A stretch of DNA of 64,000 nucleotides from Bauldia sp. GTDB taxonomy: Bacteria > Pseudomonadota > Alphaproteobacteria > Rhizobiales > Kaistiaceae. The stretch covers positions 1 through 64,000 of the forward strand of contig JBBCGQ010000001.1 in assembly GCA_037200845.1 (NCBI GenBank). The letters run 5' to 3'. Positions 8,800 to 18,125 of this stretch are shown in pieces. Position 1 is the first letter of the stretch, and each line of letters starts with the position of its first letter. A program made the position numbers and the translations under genes. Under the pieces are notes generated by a model that had not been told where the DNA came from, made no database searches, and was given only the letters and a program-made list of their open reading frames with translations.

Positions 8800-10832
8800 G
8801 CCTGGGCCACCAGTTCGCGGATGCGGCCAAGAAGATTGGCCTGGTTGAATTCGCTTTTCACGACGTAGTCCTGCGCTCCGACGTCTTTGCCGCGGCGCAA
8901 GTCTTCCGGTTCGTTGCGCGACGTCACGAGGATCGCCGGTATATCGCGCAACTCGGCATCGGCGCGGATTGTCTGGATGAACGAGAACCCGTCCATGCCG
9001 GGCATTTCAACATCAACCAGGAACAGCGAGTATTGTTTCCTGCGCGCGATCTCGAGGCCCTCCTCGGCCGAGGTCGCGAGGTCCACCTCATAGCCGGCGG
9101 ACTCCAGAATGCTCTGCTCGAGCATCCGCGTGGTTAAGGAATCGTCGATGATGAGAACCGGCCGCGGCCGCTTCCGCGCCGTGCTCACCATTGAGCCGTA
9201 TTTGTCCGCCTCGGCGACCAGATTGTCCGGGTCGAGCACGAGCTGCGGATTGCCGTCGGCATCGAGCGAGGCGCCGGCGACGACCGCCATTGCCGGCGTG
9301 AATTCCGGCAGCGAACGGAAGACGATGTTGGCGGTGCCGCGCAGCCGCTCGACGCCGATCGCGGCCATGCGGCCGGCGCCCGCGACAATGACCGCCGAGC
9401 CGCCGCCGGCCGCCTGCGCGTTGCCGTTGAGCATCCGTGCCAGCGGCACGAACGGCATGGCGTTGCCGTCGAAGACCAGCTCGTAGCCGCGCGCCGTGCG
9501 ATAGATCTCCTGCCCCGACGTGTGCAGGACATGCTTCACCGCGTCGAACGGAATGGCGACGATGACGCCGCCGGAATCGATGAGCAGCGCCTCGGTGGCG
9601 GCGAGCGTCAGCGGCACCGTCAGCTCGAACGTCGTGCCCTTGCCGGGCGTCGTCTCGGCGGTCACCTTGCCCCCGAGGCGCGCGACCGCGGCGCGCACCA
9701 CATCCATGCCGACGCCGCGTCCGGAAACTTCGGTGAGGTTCGCCGACGTGCTGATGCCGCCATCCAGCATCAGGTTGACGATCTCGGTCGCATTCATGTC
9801 CGCCGCGCGGGTGCCGCGCGCCAGCGCTCCCCGCCGCACCGCCTCGATGTCGATGCCGCGGCCGTCGTCCTGGCAGCGGAAAACCACGCGCCGCCCGCGC
9901 CGTATCACCTCGACGGTCACCTGGCCGGATTGCGGCTTGCCGGCGACGCGCCGGTCGGTTTCGCTTTCGATGCCGTGCGCCACCGCGTTGCGCACGATCT
10001 GCAGCAGCGCCTCGTGCATGACGCGCAGCACGTGCGAATCGAGCCGCACCTCGCCGCCCTTGCTCTGGAACTTGACCAGCTTGCCGACCGCATGCGCCGC
10101 ATCGCGCGCCGCCCGCTCGAGAAACGCCAGCAGCGCGCCGGCCGGAACCAGCCGGAGCTGCTCGGCGGTGTCGTGCACCTGCTGCAGCTCGCGCTCCATG
10201 CGCTCCTGCGCCGAGGCGAGGCCGCGGTCGAGGCCGCGCAGCATGGTGCGCAGGTCCTCGGCGATGGCGAGAGACTTGTCGCCGCGCGCCCGGTCGCGCT
10301 TCAGCGCCAGTTGATCGACAAGCTGCTCGGCGAGCGCCCGCGCGCCTGACATCGACTCGGTCGCCGTGCGAAAGGCGCTGAGCTGCGCGTGTGTCTCGGT
10401 GACGCCCTCGATCAGCACGTCGAGATCGCCGACCTCCGCCCATACGGTCCGGAAAGCATCCTCCATCGGCAACGCATCGCCGCCCGTCGCCGCCGGCGAG
10501 ACCGCCGCCGCTTCTGCCGTCTCGTCGCGGCCGAGCGTCGCCAGACCCGCTGCGATCCGGTCGATCAAGCTCAGCACCGAGTCGATCGCCGGACGCGGCA
10601 TCACGTCGGACGTTTCCCGGTATGGCGCCAGTTCGTCCTCGATGGCGTGCGCATACTCGGCGATGTCCGGACGGCGCACGACGCGCGCGGCGCCCTTCAG
10701 CGTATGGGCGAGGCGCAGCAGCTTGGGCAGCACGCCGGGGCCGCCGCGCTCGAGCTCGAGGACGCCCTTGCCGAGCTGGTCGACCAGCTCGTGCGCTTCC
10801 ACGCGGAAGTACTTGAAGGGGTCCTGGGCCAT
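8796..10832 (-). CDS. cheA: CheA-type histidine kinase with C-terminal receiver (WspE-like)
   Basis: The 678-residue protein begins with an HPt domain carrying H43 (LAHTLKGAA). A helical dimerisation region follows, then an ATPase domain with N box EALLQIVRNAVAHGIE and the GRGVGMDVV and GKGTTFEL segments. Next come a CheW-like P5 domain (about 400-530) and a receiver (about 555-675, VDVEMPGMDG). There is no obvious P2 CheY-binding domain. CheA fused to a receiver is characteristic of the alternative-function chemosensory classes such as WspE and FrzE, not of flagellar CheA. It starts 13 bases after the MCP gene and overlaps cheB by 4 bases. It should form a signalling array with the MCP and the two CheW proteins. 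Confidence 0.92.
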   Translation of the reverse strand: MAQDPFKYFRVEAHELVDQLGKGVLELERGGPGVLPKLLRLAHTLKGAARVVRRPDIAEYAHAIEDELAPYRETSDVMPRPAIDSVLSLIDRIAAGLATLGRDETAEAAAVSPAATGGDALPMEDAFRTVWAEVGDLDVLIEGVTETHAQLSAFRTATESMSGARALAEQLVDQLALKRDRARGDKSLAIAEDLRTMLRGLDRGLASAQERMERELQQVHDTAEQLRLVPAGALLAFLERAARDAAHAVGKLVKFQSKGGEVRLDSHVLRVMHEALLQIVRNAVAHGIESETDRRVAGKPQSGQVTVEVIRRGRRVVFRCQDDGRGIDIEAVRRGALARGTRAADMNATEIVNLMLDGGISTSANLTEVSGRGVGMDVVRAAVARLGGKVTAETTPGKGTTFELTVPLTLAATEALLIDSGGVIVAIPFDAVKHVLHTSGQEIYRTARGYELVFDGNAMPFVPLARMLNGNAQAAGGGSAVIVAGAGRMAAIGVERLRGTANIVFRSLPEFTPAMAVVAGASLDADGNPQLVLDPDNLVAEADKYGSMVSTARKRPRPVLIIDDSLTTRMLEQSILESAGYEVDLATSAEEGLEIARRKQYSLFLVDVEMPGMDGFSFIQTIRADAELRDIPAILVTSRNEPEDLRRGKDVGAQDYVVKSEFNQANLLGRIRELVAQA

Positions 10833-10845
10833 CTGCCGTCGATCC

Positions 10846-12327
10846 TCAGGCGGCCTGCTGCGCCTGCACCAGCTTGAGCAGGTCGCTCGAGGTGACGGCG
10901 AGCAACGACGCCGTCTCCAGCGTCTGGCTGGTGCTGGCTTCCGTCTCGCGCGCCGCCTGCGTCACGTTGGCGATCGCCATGTTGACCTGCTCGACGGCAG
11001 TGGTCTGCTGCTTGGTCGACAGCTCGATCTCGCGCGCCGCTTCGGTCGTCGTCGAGACGAGGCTGGCGATCGCCCGGAACGCCGAGGCGACGTCGCCGAA
11101 CTGCTTCGAGCCGGCATCGACCGCCTTCGAGCCGGTCTCGGTCGCCATCACCGTCGTGTTGACCGACGAGCGCACGTCGTCGATCAGACTGCGGATTTCC
11201 TTCGCCGATCCGGCGACGCGATCCGCCAGCTTGCGGATTTCGTCGGCGACGATGGCGAAGCGGCGGCCGGTTTCGCCGGCCCCCACCGCCTCGATCGTCG
11301 CGTTGATCGACAGGATGTTGGTCTGCTCGGCGAGCTCGGTGACGATGTCGAGCACGGCTCCTATCTGCTGCGACTTCTTGCCGAGTTCCAGCATGTGGCT
11401 GACGATCTGATCGACCTGCCGCTTGATCCCGATGATCGACTCGTTGGCGCGCTCGACCGTGCCGTCGCCGGACCGCGCCGCGGTCGTCGTCTCCTCGGCT
11501 ATCTTGGCGACGCGCTGCGAGCTTTCGGCGATCTGCCGCGACGTCGCCAGCAGCTCGCTGATCGTCGTGGCGATCTCGTTCATCGAGATCGTCTGCTCTT
11601 TCATGCCGCTCGCCTGCTGGTTCGCCGCCGACTGGAGTTCCGCCGACGAGCTCTGCACATGCCCGACCGCGGACCCGATCTGGCGATTGAGGTTTCGCAC
11701 CAGCATGAATGCCACGATGAGGGCGAAGAGCACGGCAGCGCCGCCGACGGCCGCTATCTGGATCTCGGCTTCCTGCCCGACCCGCGTCGAGGCCTGCTGT
11801 GAGGCGAGCAGGCTGTCCTGCCGCTTGGTGAGGTAGTCGGTCAGTGCCGTCGACAGCGCCGTGCCGGCTGGCGTCACCTGGTCTTTGTAGGCAGCGAGCG
11901 AATCCTCGATCGACGTGCCGTTGCGACGCAGCTTGATGATGTCGTCGACAGCGGCCGTGTGCGTTGCAAACGTCTTCTGCATGGCGTCGACCAGCGCGAC
12001 GCCTTCGCTGCTGGTGGCGTCTTCACGCAGCGCCGTCAGCGTGTCGCCGAATGCCTTGCGCGAGTCGGTGAGCGCCGTCAGGTCATCCTCGACGCCCGAC
12101 AGCAGGAAGTTGCGCAGGTTGGAGGTGAGCTGCTGGCGCACCGTCTGCAACTGCGTCGCGCGCACCATCAGCGGTCCGTCGACGTTGATCACCTGATCCT
12201 TGCTGGCGATCACCTTCTGCAGCGCGGCCATCGCGATGACGCTGATGATGACCGTGAAGACGACCATCAACGCGAACCCGACGGTAACCTTCCGGCCGAA
12301 TGTCCAGGTTCTGAACATGGCGCTCAC
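10846..12327 (-). CDS. Methyl-accepting chemoreceptor without a visible HAMP domain
   Basis: The 493-residue receptor has TM1 (about 15-37), a periplasmic helical domain of about 150 residues like a four-helix-bundle sensor, and TM2 (about 189-210). The cytoplasmic signalling bundle has its hairpin tip around EQTNILSINATIEAVGAGETGRR. No recognisable HAMP segment follows TM2; the helices lead straight into the signalling region. No C-terminal pentapeptide for CheR/CheB tethering is present. The GTG at 12327 overlaps the upstream cheW stop in a GTGA, and an ATG four codons in is the alternative start. It is the only receptor in the operon and sits where the WspA-type sensor would be expected. 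Its ligand cannot be inferred. Confidence 0.9.
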   Translation of the reverse strand: MSAMFRTWTFGRKVTVGFALMVVFTVIISVIAMAALQKVIASKDQVINVDGPLMVRATQLQTVRQQLTSNLRNFLLSGVEDDLTALTDSRKAFGDTLTALREDATSSEGVALVDAMQKTFATHTAAVDDIIKLRRNGTSIEDSLAAYKDQVTPAGTALSTALTDYLTKRQDSLLASQQASTRVGQEAEIQIAAVGGAAVLFALIVAFMLVRNLNRQIGSAVGHVQSSSAELQSAANQQASGMKEQTISMNEIATTISELLATSRQIAESSQRVAKIAEETTTAARSGDGTVERANESIIGIKRQVDQIVSHMLELGKKSQQIGAVLDIVTELAEQTNILSINATIEAVGAGETGRRFAIVADEIRKLADRVAGSAKEIRSLIDDVRSSVNTTVMATETGSKAVDAGSKQFGDVASAFRAIASLVSTTTEAAREIELSTKQQTTAVEQVNMAIANVTQAARETEASTSQTLETASLLAVTSSDLLKLVQAQQAA

Positions 12328-12869
12328 TCCTTGCTTGCGTTGGAACGGGGAAGCCGCGCGCGGATCGCTTCGACCGCCGCAGGAATATCGATGACCGGCC
12401 AGGCGCGATCGCCCAGGCGGGCAATCTCGTGGACCCCATGCGCCGAGCCGCTGTCGCGCCGCGCGCTGACGCCTTCCGGCGGAACGCGGATGTGGCCCTC
12501 GAACGCGTCGAAAACGAAGGCCAGCGCACCGCCGGCGGCAAGCACCAGCCAGCGCCCGGACTGCAGCGGCGCGTAGCCCAGCAGCGCGCCGAGGTCGTAG
12601 ACGGGAACCAGCACGCCGCGAAATCCGGAGACGCCGCGGAACTCCGCGACCGTCGTCGGCACCGGCGTGATCTTGCGGTCGGCGAACAGCCCGGCCGTGT
12701 CGGTCAGGCGAATGGCGAACGGATCGCCGCCGAGCCGGACCGAGAGAAAGTCGAGCGGCGCCCCGCGTTCTGGCGCCGGCGGCTCCGCAAACGCGCGATC
12801 GAATGCGGCACGCAGCGCTGCCGCGCGCGTACCGCCGGGATCGGCACCGTCTACTGCCTGACCGCGCAA
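12324..12869 (-). CDS. cheW: CheW-like coupling protein (first copy after cheR)
   Basis: A 181-residue protein with a CheW-like beta-barrel domain over residues about 35-165 (FLSVRLGGDPFAIRL, then FRGVSGFRGVLVPVYDLGALLG). CheW proteins bridge chemoreceptors and CheA. The start taken is a TTG at 12869, giving a 19-base overlap with the end of cheR; I see no better ATG or GTG before the domain, so the exact start is uncertain. It is followed by the MCP with a 4-base overlap. Two cheW genes flanking cheR match the wspB-wspC-wspD arrangement. Confidence 0.85.
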   Translation of the reverse strand: MRGQAVDGADPGGTRAAALRAAFDRAFAEPPAPERGAPLDFLSVRLGGDPFAIRLTDTAGLFADRKITPVPTTVAEFRGVSGFRGVLVPVYDLGALLGYAPLQSGRWLVLAAGGALAFVFDAFEGHIRVPPEGVSARRDSGSAHGVHEIARLGDRAWPVIDIPAAVEAIRARLPRSNASKE

Positions 12870-14359
12870 CGCTCGAGCTCCGATTGACAGAGAGTGATCA
12901 ACGCATCGCGGGTGAAGCCGCTACCGAACAGCAACAGGCGCGAAGGGTCCTCGCGCTGGAGCAGGACCAGGGCTTCCTTCAATTCGTGCCGGGCCTTTGC
13001 CAGGTCGCCGGCCCGCCGCAGAAGAATTCCCAGGTGCAATCGCGGCATCGCGAAAGTCGGATCGAGGTATATCGCGACCTGATAGTGATTCGCTGCAGTA
13101 ATCCGGTCGCCGCCATCCTCGAAACACAGCGCCATGACGTAGTTTGCGCCGGCGTTCATTTCATCGAGAGCGAGAAGCTGCAGTGCCGTCTCCGCCGCCT
13201 GCCGCGGCTGGCCGCTGTGCGCCAGCAGCACGGCCTGCAGCAGCAGCACGTCCGGATCGTTGTCGGAGGCCGGCGGCAACTGCCCGATGAGGCTGAGTGC
13301 GTCGGCAAATCGTTCCCGCTGCAGCAGGTCGAGCGCTAGGCCGAGATTCCACGTCGGCGCCGGCTTCGCCGCTTCCGGCGCCGGAATCGACCTGAGGCTC
13401 AGCGCCGTCACGCGGTCGGTCGCCCTGCCGATGGCGCCGACCCAGTTATCGTCCATCACCAGCGGTGGCGCGAAGGCGGGCGTCGCCAGCGGCAGCGATG
13501 AGATGTCGACGTCGACGGCATCGTCGTCGCCGCGCTCGCGCCGCTGGTAGTAAAAGGTGTCGTGGCTGTGCCGGAGATGGAAATCGCCCGAGATGCCGCG
13601 CATCGTTTCGGCGTGGCCGAGGAACAGGTAGCCGCCGCGCACCAGCGAGCGCGAGATGCGCGCTATCGCCGCCCGCATGCCGTCCGGCGTGAAATACATG
13701 AGCACGTTGCGGCAGAAGACGGCGTCGTAGGTCTCCGTCTGCCACAGCTCCGGATCTTCGACGGCAAGGTTGCGTTCCTCGAAGGTCACCGCGGTGCGGA
13801 TCGTCTCGTCGAGGAGGGCGTCGCGCCCGCCGTTGCGGAACCAGCGCTGCTGGATATCGGCCGGCGTCTCGCGCAGCGCCCACGGCGAATAGCGCGCCGC
13901 AAGCGCCTTCTTCAGCGACGCCGGGTTGGCATCGACGGCGCGGATCGTCACCTGCCACGACGGGTCGGCGACGATGGTGCGCATAATGATTGCCAGCGTG
14001 TAGGCCTCTTCGCCCGAGGCGCAGCCGGCCGAAAGGAAGCGCAGGCGCCGGCTCGATGCATTGGCGCGCATGCGCTCCGGCACCACGACCTCGGCAAAGG
14101 CGCGAAACTGGTCGTTGTTGCGGAAGAAGTACGTCTCGCCGACGGTCAGCGCCTCGGCAAGGCGCCCGAGCTCGCCCTTGCCGGGATGATTCTCCAGCCC
14201 GGCGAGATAGGGTTCCAGCGGCAGCTCCGTCGCTTCGACGCGCCGCTGCAGCACCTCGCCGAGAAACCCGAGCTTCGCCTCGTCGAAATAGAGGCCAAGA
14301 CGACGCACGATCGCGTCCCGGAACCGATCGACCGACTGCGGATCGGGCTGGCCGATCAC
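12851..14359 (-). CDS. cheR: CheR-type MCP methyltransferase with TPR tail (WspC-like)
   Basis: The 502-residue protein has an N-terminal CheR helical domain, a SAM-binding Rossmann domain (about 70-265; motifs FLSAGCASGEEAYTLAI and FCRNVLMYFTPDG), and a C-terminal tail of tetratricopeptide-like helices (about 340-490; for example NYVMALCFEDGG and MPRLHLGILLRRAGD). CheR methylates receptor glutamates using S-adenosylmethionine. A TPR tail is usual for WspC and FrzF relatives. The start is the GTG at 14359, overlapping the upstream cheW stop by 4 bases (GTGA). Confidence 0.93.
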   Translation of the reverse strand: MIGQPDPQSVDRFRDAIVRRLGLYFDEAKLGFLGEVLQRRVEATELPLEPYLAGLENHPGKGELGRLAEALTVGETYFFRNNDQFRAFAEVVVPERMRANASSRRLRFLSAGCASGEEAYTLAIIMRTIVADPSWQVTIRAVDANPASLKKALAARYSPWALRETPADIQQRWFRNGGRDALLDETIRTAVTFEERNLAVEDPELWQTETYDAVFCRNVLMYFTPDGMRAAIARISRSLVRGGYLFLGHAETMRGISGDFHLRHSHDTFYYQRRERGDDDAVDVDISSLPLATPAFAPPLVMDDNWVGAIGRATDRVTALSLRSIPAPEAAKPAPTWNLGLALDLLQRERFADALSLIGQLPPASDNDPDVLLLQAVLLAHSGQPRQAAETALQLLALDEMNAGANYVMALCFEDGGDRITAANHYQVAIYLDPTFAMPRLHLGILLRRAGDLAKARHELKEALVLLQREDPSRLLLFGSGFTRDALITLCQSELERCAVRQ

Positions 14360-14811
14360 GACGCCAGCCTCCGCGCCGCTTCATCGAAGAAATCTTCCGG
14401 CACTATGTGCGCCGCCTGCAGCATCAGGAAGAGCGCGCTGTCGAGCGTGCCGACCGCCGACACGACGCCGGTGTCGGCATCGCGCAGCAGCGGCGGCATG
14501 CTCCGCATCTGCTCGGCCTCGATGGCACGGATGCCGACGACGCCGTCGACCGCCAGCACCACGCGCCGCTCGTCCGCCTTGACCAGCACGAAGCGCGTCG
14601 GATTGCCGGCGTGGCCGTTGAGCAGGCGCGACAGATCGACGACCGGCACCGGCTCGCCGCGCACCATCGCCAGGCCGAGCATGAATTCCGGCGCGCCCGC
14701 GACCCGCTCGACCGGCAGCGGGCGAAACGTCTCGACCACGCCGGCGACCGGCAGCGAGCACAGCAGGCCGCCGACGCTGCAGATGAGAGTCTGGCTGGAT
14801 GCGAAGTCCAC
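14356..14811 (-). CDS. cheW: CheW-like coupling protein (operon-leading copy)
   Basis: I chose the GTG at 14811 (151 residues, starting MDFASSQTLIC) because AGAGGGGAG lies about 8 bases upstream. A longer frame from 14868 would add an Arg-rich stretch unlike a CheW N-terminus. The protein is a single CheW domain (LICSVGGLLCSLPVAGVVE, then FMLGLAMVRGEPVPVVDLSRLL). It is the first gene of the operon, and the promoter should lie in the divergent region before it. It probably serves as the second adaptor between the MCP and CheA, equivalent to WspB or WspD. Confidence 0.87.
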   Translation of the reverse strand: MDFASSQTLICSVGGLLCSLPVAGVVETFRPLPVERVAGAPEFMLGLAMVRGEPVPVVDLSRLLNGHAGNPTRFVLVKADERRVVLAVDGVVGIRAIEAEQMRSMPPLLRDADTGVVSAVGTLDSALFLMLQAAHIVPEDFFDEAARRLAS

Positions 14812-15162
14812 GTCGGTCTCCCCTCTTCGGTGGCGGCGCCGGTGGCGACGTAGCCCGCGCATCGGCAATTGCTAGGGTGCAGACCTTGACCGCCCGTTAC
14901 TCCAGCCGCCCCGCGAATCGCCCTCACGCAATGGTGATACCGATCCTGCCCGCCCGCCAGACGGGGGTTGTACGGAGGCGCGCCGCGCTTTCGTTGCAAA
15001 ATCGCGTAAAAGATAAGGTTTACGAGCCGTCAATCGCGCACGAAGGGCGGAAGACTTCGCTAACCCCATGCAATTGCAGCGGGAAATCAACGCCCGATTA
15101 AGGTCTACCGTGGCAAGACTTGGGCGAGCGAAAAATGGCGACGGCTGAACATCGGCAGACCT
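14812..15162. promoter_or_regulatory. Divergent intergenic region between cheW and the REC-EAL gene
   Basis: These 351 bases hold no convincing gene. They must carry the promoters of the leftward chemosensory operon and the rightward REC-EAL gene. An AT-richer island is seen around 14995-15030, and a perfect 10-base palindrome TGCAATTGCA is at 15069-15078. I cannot assign -35/-10 boxes with confidence. Confidence 0.5.
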
Positions 15163-16452
15163 ATGGCTAGCGACGCGGCCGCGGCAGTGCCCACCGCGGA
15201 ATGTTTCATTGTCGAAGATAATCCCGCGGTCGCCCGTTTCATCGCGCGCGCCCTCGCCGATTTCGGAGTGACGGCGGAGCAGTTCGCAAACGTCCCCGCG
15301 CTCGCCGACGGGCTGAAGCGCACGATGCCGAGCGTCATCTTCCTCGACATATCGCTGGGCGACTCCGACGCCATCGACGCGATCCGCACCCTTTCCGCCG
15401 CCGGCTTCACCGGCACCGTGCAGGTGATGAGCGGCAGCAACACCGGCCTGCTCGGCGACGTCCGCCAGGTCGGCGAGCGCCACGGCCTGCGCATGCGCCC
15501 GCCGCTCAACAAGCCCTTCCGCATCGACGCGGTGAAGCAGGTCGTCGACGAGGAGCACCTCGGCGGCAACCGGAAGCAGGCCGCCCAGCCCACGGCATTG
15601 GAGAATCACCACACCATCCGCGCGCGCGGCTCCGCCCCCGAGATCGTGCTCGGCGAGGCGCTGGACCGCAACTGGGTCGAGCTCTGGTACCAGCCGAAGT
15701 TCAGCCTGGCGACCGGTCGCGTGGTCGGCGCCGAGGGCCTCGCCCGCGTCCGCCATCCCGAGCTGGGTCTCCTGTCGCCGGGAAGCTTCATTCCCAACGC
15801 CAGCAACGCCGACCTGATGGCGCTCACCGAATTCGCGCTGCGCTCCGCGCTCCGCGACGCTGCCGACTTCGCCTTCGTCGGCCACGACATCCGCTTCGCC
15901 ATCAACGTGCCGGTCGAGGCGCTGATGGCGCTGCCCATCCCGGCGATCGTGCGTGAATGCCGCCCGCGCGGCGACGACTGGTCGGGCATCATCCTCGAGG
16001 TCACCGAGGATCAGGTCATCCGCGACATCCCGACCGTCCACGAGATCGCGACCCAGCTTCGCATCTACCGCATCGCGCTCGCCATCGACGATTTCGGCCT
16101 CGGCTACTCCTCGCTCGCCCGGCTGAAGGAGTTGCCGTTCGCCGAGCTGAAGCTCGACCAGAGCTTCGTCCAGAACTGCGGCGCCGACCCGACCAACGCC
16201 GCGCTATGCCGCACGGTCGTCGAACTGGCGCACCGCTTCGGCGGCGTCGCCGTCGCCGAGGGCATCGAGAAGGCGAGCGACCTCGCCGTCATCCGCCGCA
16301 CCGGCTGCGACGTCGGCCAGGGCTACCTGTTCGCCCACCCGATGCCGAAGGAATTCCTGATGACGCGCCTGATGGCCGGCGAAACCGGCGGCTTCAACGT
16401 AGCCGGCGACGAGCGCTCGGATGCCGCCGGAAAACCGCGCCTGAGGGCGTAG
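15163..16452 (+). CDS. REC-EAL protein, probable c-di-GMP phosphodiesterase response regulator
   Basis: The 429-residue protein has a receiver (about 13-130) with phosphoacceptor D62 and K117, followed by an EAL domain (about 160-405). Residues needed for cyclic di-GMP hydrolysis look present: E191 in an EGL version of the EAL motif, N248, the glutamates in LEVTED (279/282), D309-D310 (AIDDFGLGYSS), K330 and E366 (VAEGIE). It is therefore probably an active phosphodiesterase controlled by phosphorylation. It is divergent from the chemosensory operon, which suggests, but does not prove, that it is an output of that array. It ends 8 bases from the convergent betA stop. Confidence 0.88.
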   Translation: MASDAAAAVPTAECFIVEDNPAVARFIARALADFGVTAEQFANVPALADGLKRTMPSVIFLDISLGDSDAIDAIRTLSAAGFTGTVQVMSGSNTGLLGDVRQVGERHGLRMRPPLNKPFRIDAVKQVVDEEHLGGNRKQAAQPTALENHHTIRARGSAPEIVLGEALDRNWVELWYQPKFSLATGRVVGAEGLARVRHPELGLLSPGSFIPNASNADLMALTEFALRSALRDAADFAFVGHDIRFAINVPVEALMALPIPAIVRECRPRGDDWSGIILEVTEDQVIRDIPTVHEIATQLRIYRIALAIDDFGLGYSSLARLKELPFAELKLDQSFVQNCGADPTNAALCRTVVELAHRFGGVAVAEGIEKASDLAVIRRTGCDVGQGYLFAHPMPKEFLMTRLMAGETGGFNVAGDERSDAAGKPRLRA

Positions 16453-16460
16453 TCGCGCGA

Positions 16461-18119
16461 CTAGCGCTGCGCGGTTTCCCAATTGTCAGCGACGTAGTAA
16501 GGCGCATTGGAAGGCGCCAGCGCCGGCTTGCCGAGGATCATGTCGGCGGCCTTCTCGGCGAGCATGATCGTCGGCGCGTTGAGGTTGCCGTTGGTGATCT
16601 GCGGCATGATCGAGGCATCGACGACGCGTAGGCCCGACAGGCCGATGACGCGCGTCTCCGGATCGACCACCGCCATCGGATCGTCCGCCCGCCCCATCCG
16701 GCACGTGCCCGACGGATGGTACGCGCTTTCCGCCTTCGAGCGCACGAACGCATCGATCATCGCGTCCGAGGTGACGTCGGCGCCGGGCTGGATCTCGCGC
16801 GCGCGATACGGGTCGAACGCCGTCTGCGAAAGAATCTCGCGCGTCAGCCGCACGCAGGCGCGCATCTCCGTCCAGTCGTCGGGGTGGCTCATGTAGTTGA
16901 ACACGATGCGCGGCGCCTCGCGCGCATCCGCCGATCTCAGCCGCACGTAGCCGCGGCTCTTCGAGCGCATCGGCCCGGCGTGCACCTGGTAGCCGTGCTC
17001 GGTGGCGAGCTTCTTGCCGTCGTACGACATCGCGAGCGGCACGAAATGAAACTGGATGTCCGGATAGCGGACGCCGGCGCGGCTGCGGATGAAGCCGCCG
17101 GTCTCGAAATGATTGGTCGCGCCGAGTCCGTCGCGGAACAGGAGCCAGCGCAGGCCGATGAGACCGCGCGGGACGAGACCCATCGACGAATAGAGCGTGA
17201 TCGGCTGCTTCGACGCGACCTGGAAATAGAACTCCAGATGATCCTGCAGATTCTCGCCGACGCCTGGCAGCGCGTGATTGACCGCGATGCCCTGCGCCTT
17301 CAGTTCCGCCGCCGGCCCGACGCCCGACAGCTTGAGCAGTTGTGGCGTGTTGATCGCTCCCGCCGCCACGATCACCTCGCGCGTCGCGGTCGCGACCTCG
17401 CTCTGGCCGCGCCGCAGATAGCGCACCCCGGTCGTGCGCTTGCCCTCGAAGACGATCGCCTCGGCGAGCGCACCGGTCAGCACGCGGAGGTTCCCGCGCT
17501 TCATCGCCGGCCTGAGATATGCGTTCGACGCGCTCGACCGCACGCCGCCGTTGACGGTCATGTCGAGGCTGCCGAATCCCTCCTGCTGGTAGCCGTTGAG
17601 ATCCGGCGACACGCCGTATCCGGCCTGCTCCGCCGCGGTGACGAAGGCGCGATAGAGCGGGTTCGCCAGCCGCCCGGTGCGCGTCGCGAGCGGCCCGTCG
17701 CCGCCGCGATAATCGTCAGCGCCGCCGAGGAAAGTTTCGGCGCGCCGGAAATACGGCAGCACATAGCGGTAGGCCCACCCGCGCGCGCCCATCTCTTCCC
17801 AGTGCTCGAAATCGAGCGCATTGCCGCGCACATAGACGAGGCCGTTGATCGACGACGAACCGCCTAGCGCCTTGCCGCGCGGCGCATTGATCCGCCGGTC
17901 GTCGAGATTCTTCTCCGGCTCGCTCTGGTAGCCCCAGTTGTAGCGGGCGCTGTTCAAGGGAATATTGAGCGCGCTCGGCATCTGGATGAACACGGAGCGG
18001 TCCGAGCCGCCGTATTCCAGCAGCAGCACGCGGTTCTTCGGGTCTTCGCTGAGCCGCGCCGCGAGCACACAGCCGGCCGAGCCGGCGCCGACGATGATGT
18101 AGTCGTAGGCTTCGCTCAC
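16461..18119 (-). CDS. betA: Choline dehydrogenase (GMC family)
   Basis: The 552-residue FAD enzyme oxidises choline to betaine aldehyde (and can act on the aldehyde). It has the N-terminal dinucleotide fold DYIIVGAGSAGCVLAARL, the GMC signature region around GKALGGSSSINGLVYVRG, and the C-terminal active-site segment SAYHPSGTCRMG with the catalytic His. Length matches BetA (about 550). The start is the GTG at 18119, preceded by GGAGGGGGCGCACCG, whose purine tract comes from the end of the intergenic repeat at 18126-18250. It is the second gene after betI-betB on the same strand. Confidence 0.93.
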   Translation of the reverse strand: MSEAYDYIIVGAGSAGCVLAARLSEDPKNRVLLLEYGGSDRSVFIQMPSALNIPLNSARYNWGYQSEPEKNLDDRRINAPRGKALGGSSSINGLVYVRGNALDFEHWEEMGARGWAYRYVLPYFRRAETFLGGADDYRGGDGPLATRTGRLANPLYRAFVTAAEQAGYGVSPDLNGYQQEGFGSLDMTVNGGVRSSASNAYLRPAMKRGNLRVLTGALAEAIVFEGKRTTGVRYLRRGQSEVATATREVIVAAGAINTPQLLKLSGVGPAAELKAQGIAVNHALPGVGENLQDHLEFYFQVASKQPITLYSSMGLVPRGLIGLRWLLFRDGLGATNHFETGGFIRSRAGVRYPDIQFHFVPLAMSYDGKKLATEHGYQVHAGPMRSKSRGYVRLRSADAREAPRIVFNYMSHPDDWTEMRACVRLTREILSQTAFDPYRAREIQPGADVTSDAMIDAFVRSKAESAYHPSGTCRMGRADDPMAVVDPETRVIGLSGLRVVDASIMPQITNGNLNAPTIMLAEKAADMILGKPALAPSNAPYYVADNWETAQR

Positions 18120-18125
18120 CGGTGC

